From Cynocephalus volans (taxonomy: Eukaryota > Chordata > Mammalia > Dermoptera > Cynocephalidae): a stretch of 64,000 nucleotides of DNA. The notes under the pieces are model-generated. The model saw only the letters and a list, made by a program, of their open reading frames with translations. It did not search any database and was not told where the DNA came from. Positions 11,095 through 23,000 of this stretch are shown here, piece by piece (position 1 is the stretch's first letter; each line of letters begins with the position of its first letter). The translations under genes and the position numbers were made by a program. The stretch is taken from the NCBI RefSeq assembly GCF_027409185.1, contig NC_084469.1:102611835-102675834 (forward strand), read 5' to 3'.

Positions 11095-11540
11095 GAGACA
11101 GGTGGACCTGCATTCAAACCCGGGGTTGTGTATTGCAGGTAGTCACTAGCCCTCTCTGAGTCTCAGTTTCCTCCCTGCCTCACCTGTAAAATGGGAACGG
11201 GAGATGCTGCCCAAAGTGGGCTATGATCATCAAGAAAGAAAGTATATGCAAAGTGCTGAGCCCAGTGATGTAATTTTTAACAACCACAGCACAAATTCCC
11301 CTAAGGGAAAGGATAGCTTTGTGTCTAGCCAAATGTGTTAGTGGGCTTCATCACTTTCTAGCTGTAGACTCTGGGCAGGTTCCTCCACCTCTCTGTTCCT
11401 CACTTCTCTTATCTGCAGAATAGGGCTAATCGCAGAACTTCCCTCAAAAGTTTTCTTGAGGAATAAATGAATGAATCCAGGTAAAACATGTGATGAACAG
11501 TGTGTAGCATGTAGACACTCAATAAATGGCAATTACGACA
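11095..11540 (+). repeat. Two adjacent MIR SINE copies
   Basis: CATTCAAACCCGGGG...CTCTCTGAGTCTCAGTTTCC...CTGTAAAATGGG (about 11110-11205) is one copy. GCTTCATCACTTTCTAGCTGTAGACTCTGGGCAGG...CTCAATAAATGGC (about 11340-11530) is another. Confidence 0.7.
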
Positions 11541-11737
11541 ATTATTGATAGTGTTAGTTGAACTAATCATGGGTCATGTGGGCATAAAGATATGTCTGTA
11601 AGGAGAGGGCAAAATGTAGGGTTGAGTGCATGGTTCATCATACAAAAATGAGATCAATTTGATCTTTATTGAGACAGCTGTGTAGACAGCCTGAGAAGGC
11701 AGTGAAGAATGTAGACAAGGAGAGATGTCAGGGAGGG

Positions 11738-12176
11738 TGTATTAACCCATTTTCCGTTGCTTAAAAAAAACCATATACCTGAAACTGGGTAATTTATAAA
11801 GAAATGAAATTTATTTCTTACAGTTTTGGAGTCTGGGAAGTCCAAGGTCAAGGGGTGCATCAGGTGAGGGCCTTCTCCTTGGTGGGGACTCTCTGCAGAT
11901 TCTTGAGGTGGTGCAGAGCATCACATGGTGACAGGGCAAGAGCATGTGTTAATGTGCCCGCTTCTTCTCCTTGTAAAGCCATGAATGCCCCTCCCATGAT
12001 AATCCACTCATCCATTAACCCATTAATCCATTAATCCGTGAATGGATGAACCCATTCATGGGAGCATAGCTCTCACAATCCAATCACCTCCCAAAGGCCC
12101 CACCTCTCAATACTGCCACATTGGGGATCAAGCTTCCACATGAGCTTTGGAGGGGACAAACATCCAGACCATAGCA
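11738..12176 (-). mobile_element. Solo LTR, ERVL-MaLR type (second copy)
   Basis: Starts TGTATTAACCCATTTTCCG and ends CAGACCATAGCA on the plus strand, clearly related to the LTR at 6235. It has a perfect 5-bp duplication GAGGG at 11733-11737 and 12177-12181. An internal ATTAACCCATTAATCCATTAATCC stretch is shared with the first copy. No coding capacity. Confidence 0.8.
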
Positions 12177-12386
12177 GAGGGGAAGGAGGGAGGGGGCAGC
12201 AGAATGGCAAAAATCCAGACTTGGGCAGGGCACACCTCTAGTGACAAATTCCTCCAGTGGCAGTAACTTTTGAGGACAAAGATATTCAGTATTAAATTTT
12301 CATTTATTCATTTTCTTGCAGTGAGACCTCCTGGCTCACACATGTGCTTCCATGCTAATCTTCAGTAAAAGTTGGATTCACTCACT

Positions 12387-12850
12387 GTATTAGTCAGGAT
12401 AATTAGTGATAGCTGCTGTAACAAGCAACCCTAAAAATCTCATGGGCTTAAAATAATTAAGTTATTTCTTGGTCATATCACTTTCTGATGGGGGTCTCCT
12501 CCAGGCAATGACTCAGGGAACCAGGCACCTTCTGAGTTCCACATATAACACTCCCATCTTATGTACATGACCTGCAAGGTCACCATGAAAGGGGAGAGAA
12601 GAGCCGAGAGGATCTCATGCAGCAGGGTTTATGGCCACTCATATCCCACTAACCAAGACCAGGTCACATGACCCAAACCTAGCTGCAAGGGAAGCCAGTA
12701 AATGTGTTCTCAGTCATATGTACCCAGGAAGAGGAAAAGAATATACAGCATTGGTGCTGCCACATGCACTTTTGAGTTTAGGATGTTTGGGAGAGGAGTT
12801 AAAAGGAAAGTAGAGCCAGGTCTACATTTGGGTTAACAGAAGAAATCAGA
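12387..12850. repeat. Probable LTR or DNA-transposon relic, family uncertain
   Basis: TGTATTAGTCAGGATAATTAGTGATAGCTGCTGTAACAAGCAACC at the left end is typical of an LTR or hAT-like end. I cannot place the right end or name a family. Confidence 0.35.
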
Positions 12851-12954
12851 GGGTGAAGAAACCAACAAAAGCAACAGATCAGAAGAGACCAAGAGAAACA
12901 TCAGCCCCTCAAGCACCCTCATTGGTATATGAGGTGTCTGGGCTCTTCACTATA

Positions 12955-13300
12955 CGTGGGATATTTTCTCAAGACTCTAGTGGCTCATCCCTCCCATCCT
13001 TCAGGTCTCTACCCAAATGTTACTTCCTCAGTGAAGCCTCCTCTGACAACCCTATTTCAAATAACACCCCACTCCATCACTTTTTATGTAACTTGCTTAA
13101 TTTTCCCTCCCAACAATTACTACTACCTGAAATCACATCATATAGCTATTTAATCATGTATTATTTGTTCCCCTCAGGAGTAAGATCCTGAGGGCAGACA
13201 GTGAAATCTTTCTTCTTTCCCCAGTATCTAGAAACAGTGCCTGGCACTGAGTAAACACTCAGGAGAACTGAGTGAATGCATGAATGAACTAGCTAATTAA
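12955..13300 (+). repeat. L2 LINE 3' end
   Basis: CTACCCAAATGTTACTTCCTCAGTGAAGCCTCCTCTGACAACCC and CAGTGCCTGGCACTGAGTAAACACTCAGG...GTGAATGCATGAATGAA are L2 3' sequences in order. Confidence 0.75.
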
Positions 13301-13454
13301 CCTCTGGGTACCAACACTCTTCATAGGGTCAGGACTCTTAGCAACATTGATTGAATGAACGAGGGAATCCAGGACAAGTATTCAGGTGGCCTTAGGGGAT
13401 CCAGTGGCAGGAGTAGCAGGGTAAGCAAGCCTTGTATTTTTGGAGGAAATTCAT

Positions 13455-14420
13455 TCCAACCCACAATCTCTACCCACCCAATCCCAGCTGACTCAACTCA
13501 GCTCATGCCAGTCCTCCATAACTCCTAACTAAACTCAACCCAACAATGTCCATCACCTGATGAATGAATAAGCAAAATTTGGTATTTCCATACAATGGAA
13601 TATTATTCATCAATAAAAAAGGAATGAGGCACTATTTCATGCTACAACACGAACCTGGAAACCATTATGCTGAGTGAAAGAAGCCAGAAACAAAGGGGCA
13701 CATATTGTATGATTCCATTTATATAAAATGTCCAGAATAGGCAAAGCCAAAGGGACAGAAAGTAGATTAGTGGTTGCCTACAGCTGGGAAGTTGGGAAGA
13801 AATGAGGAGTAACTGCTAATGGATATGAGATTTCTTTGGGGGGGTGATGAAAATATTCAAAAAATGATTGTGGTCATGGTTATACAAGTCTTTGAATATA
13901 CCAAAAACCATTTAATTATACACTTTATATAGATGAATTATATGGTGTATGAGTTATATTTCAATAAATCTATTAGAGAAAACCTCAACTCAACATCTAA
14001 TCCCCATTTCAAGTCACCTCAAACCCATCTCTCATCTTAACTGACCCCACATTGACTCACCAAACTGCCAATCTTCACCCCCCTATCCACAGCAACCCCC
14101 ACTTACCCGTACTCAGCTCATGCCACTTATCAAATCAACCCTAATGTAATTCAACTCAACAGCCAATTCCAAACTCTTAACGCAACCCTCCCATCACTCA
14201 ACCTCCAACTCAACTGATCCCATCATTAATCCACAACCACTCAAACCCACTCAACCCACCCCAGCCAATATCCAGCTTATCTTCAACTCATTTTCCACCT
14301 AACTCACCCTACCCTTGATCCCCAACCTCCAACTCACTCCAATCCTCAACTACTAACTCAATTATCTCCACCCCCAACTCACCCCATGACTTGCCAGCCA
14401 AACCTTCGACCTCTTGTCAT
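13455..14420. repeat. CAACTCA/CCCAACTCA degenerate repeat, split by an L1
   Basis: C/A-rich units around CAACTCA recur at 13455-13545 and again at 13980-14400. The copies are highly diverged. The intervening 13548-13978 is an L1 3' end. Confidence 0.6.
13548..13978 (+). mobile_element. L1 3' end (L1M type)
   Basis: TACAATGGAATATTATTCATCAATAAAAAAGGAATGAGG...TGTATGATTCCATTTATATAAAATGTCC...GACAGAAAGTAGATTAGTGGTTGCC...ATTTCAATAAATCT is the plus-oriented L1 3' UTR ending in its own AATAAA. Confidence 0.85.
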
Positions 14421-14712
14421 TTCACCTCGAACCATAACCATGACCCACATCATCTCAGGATCCATCCACTCAGCCCAGTCAGATATTCCAGGACTAAGCA
14501 AACCCAACACGAAGAGCTGGCTATTTTCAACTTTTCCTCTAGTAGCTTGGGTTAATAAACAGGCCCACGGCCTCCATTATATTAGATTCCCAAAGACACA
14601 ATTAATTAACTAAGACAGGTGGTGGCAGGTCTCTCAGGCGAGACAAATGCCAGACCCTGAGAGAGATGGCCAGCATCAGATGAAAGACAGAGATAGGAAC
14701 ACAGTTCATTGA

Positions 14713-14718
14713 TTTATT
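14713..14718 (-). terminator. COL5A3: COL5A3 polyadenylation signal AATAAA
   Basis: TTTATT on the plus strand. It is the only canonical hexamer I found at a sensible distance (about 840 nt) past the stop codon. Confidence 0.75.
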
Positions 14719-15315
14719 CTCAGACTTGAGATGGCAATTATGCCCTATGGCCTGGGGGGGGGAGGGGGTTGTGCTGGAATCTTTCTCATCATATCCCAGC
14801 CTTCCCTAAGGAGGAAGCAGATTAAATATACAACAGAGGGGATTTTCCCTTTTAATACAGACCCAGGTATAAATAGGGCAGCACCATTAGGATCCTGATT
14901 CACCCCCACTATCTTGGTCCCCAAGCCACCTGGCATGGCAAGGTGAGTTTAGGGAAATGGGGGATGGGGGGAGGGAATTATGCAGAGCTGGGCTGAGGCA
15001 GCAGAAGAAACACACAGCTCAGTCAAGGGAAGTCCCTCTTCCCTCTGGAGTCTGACTTCAGTCCCTTCACCGTGAACCCACCTGGGAATAGGAATGAGTG
15101 AAGGGTTCCCAGCTTGGGATCAGGAGACATCCAGTGCTTAACTATGGGGAAGGGTAGCACCAAAGGGTGTGAGGGTGCTGATGGTGGGCTAGGGAGGCAG
15201 GTGTGGGGGGCGTTCATCTGCTTTGAGTTAGAAGCTCATTGCACAGGGGTTTAGGGGAGGGGAATTGAGGGCTGGGGAGGGATGGAGGGGAGAAAGAGCC
15301 AGACTACAGTTTTGC

Positions 15316-15345
15316 CACCTGGGGTGGGGTGGGGTGGGGTGGGCA
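15316..15345. repeat. COL5A3: (GGGGT)n in the COL5A3 3' UTR
   Basis: About five GGGGT units in tandem on the plus strand. The mRNA carries the C-rich complement, and the DNA plus strand could form a G-quadruplex. Confidence 0.7.
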
Positions 15346-15553
15346 GAGGCTGGACCCTTGGGCCAGGGAAGTCCAGTCTCCAGGCCCCCTGGAAGGGAGA
15401 GGGAATATTGTTTGACCGTGATGAGCAGAGTCACATCACCTGGTTCCAGAGTCACAAGAGATGATAAATATGGTGGCTTCAAAGCCTCAGCACCAAATGT
15501 GCCCCATCTAGGGCTCCCTCACTGTCCCCACTGTCCCTCCCACCCCAGAGACT

Positions 15554-18500
15554 TCAGCTGCTAAAGCAGACAGGGCCCAATTCAAACCCAAACTTCTGGT
15601 TCGTCTGGCCAAAGTCAGTGGCAGCCACGTCCCACAGGGGCAGAAAGCCCACTTGGGAAGAACTGAACTCCAAGACGGTCTTCGCCTGTCCCTTCCGGAG
15701 CTGACCACGAGAAGACATGGATGGTGAGTTAGGGGGAGGGAAGCTGAGGCCTCACCTCCCCACTCTGGCCAGCCCCTGCCCCACCGCCTTACCCGACAGC
15801 CATCATAGGGGACACTGATGGTGGCTGCTGCTGTCTGGTTGAAGGACAGCTCCTCCCCGTTGGCCCCAAGGAAGCGGAGGGAGTGGCCGTAGTCACCCGC
15901 AGCTTCATCCAGCCAGGCGGCCGAGTTCTGGCAGGAGTAGGTGAAGCTCTGGTGGGCCGTGGCGCTCAGCAATTTCAGGAAGGTCAGCTGTACCACGTTC
16001 ACTGGGGAGCCATCGGCGTCCACGTAGGAAAACTGGGGGTGGGACACGTCCAGGGGTGAGGGTGCTGCATTAGCCCCTACTCTTTCTAAGAAACCCACCT
16101 CCCAGGATCTCTGTGCACTGGCTGACCTGCCAGCCTCTCCGTGTCCCCATCTCTGGGGCAGCCCCACCAGCCACCTAGCATTCCAAGGCAGAATCCTAAG
16201 AGTTATCATTCACATCCCTTCTGCCTCCTCTTCTTCCAGTAGATCCCCATGCCCAGCCCATTTGACCACCCAAATCTTGGTTATTTCATCCACCAAATCC
16301 AGGGCTTTAATGCCCTTATCTCTATCCACAACTCACAGCTCTACCTCTACCCCAAATCGCTCTTGTGAGCCCCTGACCTATAGGGCCAACTGTCTCCCAA
16401 GTACCCTGTATCCACTCTGTCCAATATAGCAGCCACATGTCCAATATGGCAGCCACATGTCCAATATGTCCAATATGGCAGCCACATGTCCAATATGGCA
16501 GCCACATGTCCAATATGGCAGCCACATGGCTACTGAGCACGTGAAATGTGGCCAATGCTATACACCAGAGGAAATTTTTTTATTTTATTTAATTCATAAC
16601 TACGAACTGAAACTCAATCCAGTTATCAGAAAGCTTATGTTTGGAACAACTTGGGTATGTGAATCTACTTTTTCAACGGTTTTATGAAATCTAAACCTAG
16701 ATTAGTTATTCTCAATAAAATTTAGCGTCCAAAGTGTGATGTGCTGTAAATGTAAAATATGCACCAGATTATGAAGAGCTAGTATGGAAAATATAAAATA
16801 TCTTAATAATTCTTTATGTTGATATGACAATAGTTTTGATATATTGAGTTAAATAAGATATATTCTTAAAATATAACTGGCTTGGAAACACATCTTTTTT
16901 GGCTTCCTTCTCTTCTCTGAATCGTTTCCATATTCCCCAGCTGATGTTTTCTGGAATCCCCTCCCAGATAAACTGCTTGCAATTAAATTCTTCTTTTTGT
17001 GTCTGTTTTGTGGGAAACCAAGCCAAGAGACACCTTCACATCATATTACAGCTTTCTTTGTTTCCTTGGTGGTTGTCTGCCTCTCCCACTAGAAGTTCAG
17101 CTTCGTGAAATCAGGAACTGTTTTATTTGCTATGTTCCAGTGCTTAGCACATACATACAGGTTATAAAAATAAATCTCAAACTGAGCCCCCTCGAACCTG
17201 CTCTTCCTCTCATTGACATATCTCAGAGAAGTCTCACCAGACACTGGTGCCTCAAGCCAGGAACCTGGACATCTTCCCGATCTCCTCCCGCCCCTCCATC
17301 TAATCAATTACCAGGTCCTAGGAACTTGCAACTCTTAGATATTGCTCCAAGCCATGCCCCCTCTCATCTCCGTAGCACCAGCTCCAGTACAGAGACCCCC
17401 TCACTCTCCTGGACCAATGCACCAGTCTACTCCTGGGTCTCCTGGCCCACAGTCCACACCCTACATGTTTCAGAGGCATTTTGCTAACACAGAGATTTGA
17501 TCTGGGTCTCTCTCTCTCACTTAAACACATTCCATGGCTCCCTACTGCCCATAGATCTTTCTTGGCGTCTCCCTCACCCACCTCCCCAGCCTCTTCTCCT
17601 ACCATATTCCCTCTCACATTCTCCAAAGCAGAGCAATCAATGGCTTTTTCTTCTTCAAATTCACCAGACCTTCTCTCGACTCAGAGCTTTTGCATATGCT
17701 GTTCCCTCTCTGCCTGGAACACTTTTCCTTGTCCTCCCAAACTTGTGAACCCAACTCATTCTTTAGGCTTCAGATGAGCTGTGACTTTTACCAGGAAGCC
17801 TTCAAGTCCTTTCAGCACTGCTTCTGGATTCCCACCATCTCCTGCACTTCCCCATCTGAGCACCATTACTCAGTATGGCAGTAAATTTCCTGTTACACAT
17901 CGGATGCTGCCCCCTGCCCGCCTCCAGCCTGTGATCACTACGAAAGCAGAGGACAGTCTGTCCAGTTCACCTCGCCCCTCACAACCCCTCCTCCGACTCC
18001 CCGTGCTGGTTCCCACCATTTTCATACCACCCCCCACCTCGGCCTCTGGCGACTCACCTTCCTCCCTCGACGGAATGTGCTATACCAGTTCCCAGGCTTT
18101 TCCTTGGACCAGGAGGCCAGTTTCACCTGGGGGAGGGAGGGATGGGTCACTGCAGCAGACGTCCTTGGTGCCCACCCGTATCCCCTCTGCTTTCACTTGC
18201 TCACACTGAAGGCTGCTGTATCTTAGGCTATTCTCTGGCCAGGAGAGTGGGCTCTGCCAGTGCACAGAGGGGCAGGGGGATTCCTGCCTGATGGGAGTCG
18301 GTGGATAAACACCCAGCTCCCTCACCTCCCAAGTAGGAAAAGTCTCAAGTTCCTGTGCTACCCTGTCTTCCAGAGTTCCCCAGTGGGACTGAGCTCTGGG
18401 TCCCCAGTGGTACCTTTATGGGCTGCCTTCCCTGGCCCCTCTCGCTTCCCCTCTCTCTTTCCCTCTCTCCTCCTGGTGCTTCCTGTGATCACCTCCTAGA

Positions 18501-20010
18501 TAAACGCTGGCTTTCGGATCTTTGTCTCAGGGTCTGTGTCTGGGAAACCCAAACCAAGAAAGCCCCTCACTCCCCTCCCCAGCCTCTCTTTAGGCCAATG
18601 GCAGGTGGGCTGGTGAATGGGGGATCAAGCCCTGCACTCCATCAGTGGGGGGTCTGGGCTCATCTAAATCCCCACCCACTGGGTGCCTGAGCTCCCTCTA
18701 AACCAGGTGTCTGGCCAGTCAAAAATAACTAAATATTATGCAGGCCTGGTGCCTGCTAAGTGCTTTACCTGCAGCTAGAGGTATTAACACGGCACCCCGT
18801 GTATTCAGGTTTTTGTAAACATTTCCTGCCATTTGCACCAGTACCTCACTTGTACAACCACCCTATGAGGAAGATAATTTCTCATGTTCCATTTTACAGA
18901 TGGAAAAACTGAGGTGACCTATTTGAATTCCAACCCAGGTGGTCCAGGGTTCAGAGTCAGTGCCACTCACCCATGGCCCTCCACTGCTAAGCCTGGCATC
19001 TGGTACGGGGAGGCTGTTGGGCTCAGAGCTTCCTGATAAATGGAGAAACCTGGGACTTCTGGGGCACTGGTGGTCTCACCTCCCAGCCCACAGCCTGGAG
19101 GACAGTGAGCCCCTGGCAGTGTTGCTCAGTGGTTAAGGGCTGGGACTCTGAAGCCAGACTGCCTTGGAAAAACTCATCCCTGTTCCGTGCCTCAGTTTCC
19201 CCCTCTGGGGGGTGCTGGTAGAACTGAAATAATTGGGTGGTTGGGACTCAATCAATCAAGCAGCAGTGTCATCGGGACAGGCCTGGCATACCTAAGCACT
19301 ATGGAAAGGTTCACCACCATTACCGATTTCTTTAGGAGTTTTTCTTGTCTGTTTACCCCACAGAGGGTGAGCTCCATAAGAGCAGAGGTTTTTTTTTCTT
19401 TTTGATCCTCTGCTGTAGTTCCAGTGCTTCAGACAGCACTTGGCATACAGTAGGCTTGATAAATGTTGGTTGAAGAAAAGATAAGGTCCCAGACAAGACC
19501 TGGTGTGTGGGCAGAGATCGGGGGTTGAAGGGTGGGGAGCAGGGGACAGGCCTTCCTGGGGAAGGGATGAGATGGTTTTGAGCACTCACGGTCTCGAACT
19601 TCTTGTCGGGGTACAGGCAGGTCTCTCCTCCCGCCGTGAAGTTGCAGAAAACCTTGAGTGCGTCCCGAGCGCAGCCCTGGTTGGGATCAATCCAGTAGTC
19701 CCCTGCCGCAGAGCCAGGCGGGGTGGGTGAGTCACCGGGGGGACCATACCCAACGCGTCCTCCCCACCGCCCAACCCGACCCCCCCAAGTCCGCCCGGAC
19801 CTCACCATCGGGCAGGTGCGGGTGGTTGCGGTGCAGCTCGTGGCACACGAGGCCCGGACGCTCGGCTGTGCCCGGGGGGCGCTGCAGCTGCTCCAGCTCG
19901 AAGCTCAGCGACGTGAGCGTGGCCAGCACCTCCTCCAGGCCGTCCTCCAGGGCCCCAGGGCCCCGGACCGAGCGCCGGCGGCGCAGCCCGTGCAGCTCTG
20001 CAGAGGGACC
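15554..20010 (-). CDS. COL5A3: COL5A3 exons 63-67: furin site and C-propeptide
   Basis: Exons: 19806-20010, 19590-19702, 18058-18126, 15793-16032, 15554-15700. The C-propeptide starts chain selection and trimer folding in the ER and is removed by furin-like and BMP1-type proteases. LRRRRS (1494-1499) is a strong furin motif. Landmarks are [79 protein letters not shown] and [12 protein letters not shown]-stop. I count seven cysteines. The second cysteine of homotrimer-forming chains (LCH in alpha1(V)) is replaced by RNH, as in human alpha3(V), which fits a chain found only in heterotrimers. Confidence 0.96.
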
Positions 20011-23000
20011 CTGGGCGTGGGGGTGGAGGTGAGATGGGATGGGGGAGTGGAGCAGAGATGAAGAAGAGACGTGGAAGGAGGGAGAGAGACAGACCAGCGA
20101 CAGGGAACGGGAGACAGGCAGACAGAGAGAGACACACCAGAAGAGGAGAAACAGAAAGACTCAGATGGGGAGAGACAGAAGCGGGAAGAGGGTGGAAGAG
20201 ACAGAACCATGAGGTCAGACAAGGAAAGCAGAGAGACAGAGACAGAGGGAGCAGGAGAGGAGAGAAACAGATGAAATGGGGGAGACAGAGCCAAAGGAGA
20301 CAAGGCCTAGGTCAGAGACCCCGTAGATGTCCCTCCTAATCCCCGCCAGCCCCCCCCCCCAAGCCCAGACCCTCCTTGGGCTTTCAAGGAATGGCCATCC
20401 CCATCTGCACCCCCTGAACAGCTGAGGTGTGCCTGGTCCAGTGCTGGGCACTGGGGGACCCAGCGGGGACACCCCAGACATACTCCCTGCTCTTCCCCCA
20501 GGTCCTGGTGCCCAGCTCCCCAGCCCCCCCTGAGAACTCACGGGGGGACCAGGGGGGCCTGCAGGTCCAGTGTCTCCACGGGGACCAAGTGATCCCTGTA
20601 GGGAAAAGTCATTTGGGGGTGAATTCTGTCTATGGAGACTCCTTCCCGCCAACACACACACACACGCACACGCACATGCACACGTGCACACGCGTGCACG
20701 CACACACACACACGCACACGCACACACACACGGCAATGTTCAGAACTAAGCATAAGACACACATTTCTTCCATGTTTTAACATCTCTGAAATCAGCATCT
20801 TAGCATCTTTGACAAGTCATCGTTTACTTGGCAGAACTGTTTTCTCTCATAGCAGTTTATAAAATAATGGTGCACCTTACAACTGATGGCATCTTAGATT
20901 TGATGAAATACAATGGTGGGCAGTGAATAAATATTTGTTGAGTGCATGGTTGAATCAAGAAATAAATGAGTGAATACAGAGACATTGAGAGTTCTGGAGA
21001 AGTGGGGATGGGGGTCGGGACCTGGCATGTGGAAGCCCAAGGGAGCAGCGTGTACTCACCGGGGACCCCTTTGAGCCCTTCTGTCCCAGAGGGCCCTGTG
21101 GGGTAGAGACAGGGAGAGTTGGGGTCCTGGCCTGGCCCACCATGGTGTTTCCATCCCACAAACCCCGCCATACTCACCACCACACCTGAGGGCCCAGGGG
21201 GGCCCAGAGAGCCCATGGGACCAGGAGGACCCTGGAGGAGGGACATAGGTTCAGTATTGGTGGGGTACAGCTCTGTTGCCCAGACACATCTCCCACCAAG
21301 CCTCCAATTCTCTCCAAGGAAGACCCCAAACCCCAGACACAGCCTCCAACCTGCCAAGTCCCCAGATACAGCCCCCATTTTCCCCAGACATAACCCCCAG
21401 CATTCCAGACCCAGACTTCCCAGACTCCACACCCGCTGTCTCCAAATAGGCCCCATTATCTGTGACCCCCCCAAGCTGCACCCTCCTTTGAACACATTCT
21501 TCCCACCCGGAGCAGGAAACACACTCACAGGGTCTCCCTTGGGGCCAGGGGGCCCCTGCACGCCTGGCAACCCCTGATCCCCTTTCTCTCCAGCCTCCCC
21601 AGGGGGGCCGATGAGCCCAATTAATCCGATGTGGCCCTGGAGGACAAAAGAGTTGGGAAGTGGTGTGGGGGTGCTGAGAGATTTTTCTCTTAGAGCCTTG
21701 GGGTAATAGGTTTGGGAGCAGAGGACACCCCAATCTCTCGGCCTCCCTCTGGCCAGGGAGGGAGGTAAAGGTGGAAGCTGGTGGGGAGAAGCGTAATGGA
21801 ATGAGGTCTCTGTACCTTTTCTCCCTTGAGGCCAGCATCTCCTTTCAGCCCTGGAAGGCCGGAAGGTCCCTGGCAGGAGAGCAAGGGTCAGTCGGTGACT
21901 CTCACATGTGAGATCTCAAGCTCCATGTGGGTGATTGGGGATGACCAGACAGGAAATCACCCACATTTCAAATGGGAATTACCAGAGATGTGGTCGTGGG
22001 GGCAGTCAGGAGACAGGAGGCAGATTGAGGAGCTGGTTGGGAGGTCGCCAGGGTGAATGGTCAGTGGCCAAGATCAGTTGGGTGGTCAGTGTAGACCATC
22101 AAGATAGAAGGTAGTGTGGTCAGTGTAGACCATCAGGATGGAGGGTCAGTGTGGATGGTCAGTGTAGACCATCAAGATGAGGGCTCAGAATAAATGATGA
22201 GTGTAGATGGCCAGTGTGGACACTCGGATGGGTGGTCAGTGAGGGGTCAGCCTGCACCGTCAACACCAATGGTCACTGGATGCCTAGTGTGGTCCTCAGC
22301 ATTGGGACCTCAGGGACAAAAAGTCTCTTACCAGGGGGCCAGGAGGGCCCATATGTCCAGGGGGTCCCAAGAGGCCTGGTTCACCCTGAGAATGGAAGGC
22401 AATATGGGGGGACTGCACCATGCCAGGCCCCAGTGTGGACACCCCACTGCCAAGGGCCAGCTCCTCCCGGGTGTGATGAGGTTACGAGGTGGCAGCATGC
22501 AGGGAGGGGCCGGGTCCACCTCTGCTCCCGCCCTACTCACCACAGGGCCGGGGATCCCTGGAAGACCCTCAGGCCCAGCACGCCCAGGGGGCCCTCGAGC
22601 CCCTGCTGGGCCTGTCTGCCCTGGGGGCCCATCAGGACCTGGCTGCCCCTGAAATGGACGGGGGCAAGAGAGGGGCAGAAAGTCAGAGGGTACCTGCCTC
22701 CTGACGCCCCACCAAGAACCATGAGGGAGGAGGTGGGAATGGGGCACCTGTGGTTGTCACAGGCCCCATTCCCTCCTGATGGCCCAACCGTTGGCCAAGG
22801 GTCACCATAGGGACCACTCTCTGGAGCAGGGCGGGCACTCACCTTGGCACCTTTCTCTCCCTCTTTGCCTTCTCGACCCATGTTGCCCGAAGGACCCTGG
22901 GGAGGGAGAGTCAGTGTGAGGAGCCCCTGTGGGGGTGCATGGGGGGCTTTGCGGGCTTTGAGTGGGGGTCTGTAGGGCTAACAGGGGTCTATGGGGATGA

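Larger units (their letters stand above)
14695..15553 (-). other. COL5A3: COL5A3 3' UTR
   Basis: About 0.85 kb from the stop codon to a cleavage site expected 10-25 nt past the AATAAA at 14718-14713 (reading on the minus strand). Positions 15319-15343 hold a (GGGGT)n run on the plus strand, that is (ACCCC)n in the mRNA. The exact 3' end is inferred. Confidence 0.7.

Noticed and set aside
16419-16527. CRISPR-like repeat array
   Set aside because: Direct 20-bp tandem repeats without spacers, inside a mammalian intron.
22194-22810. Gly/Pro-rich plus-strand open frames resembling collagen
   Set aside because: They are the antisense of COL5A3 exons 56-57. GGx triplets read as CCx and mimic collagen-like composition.
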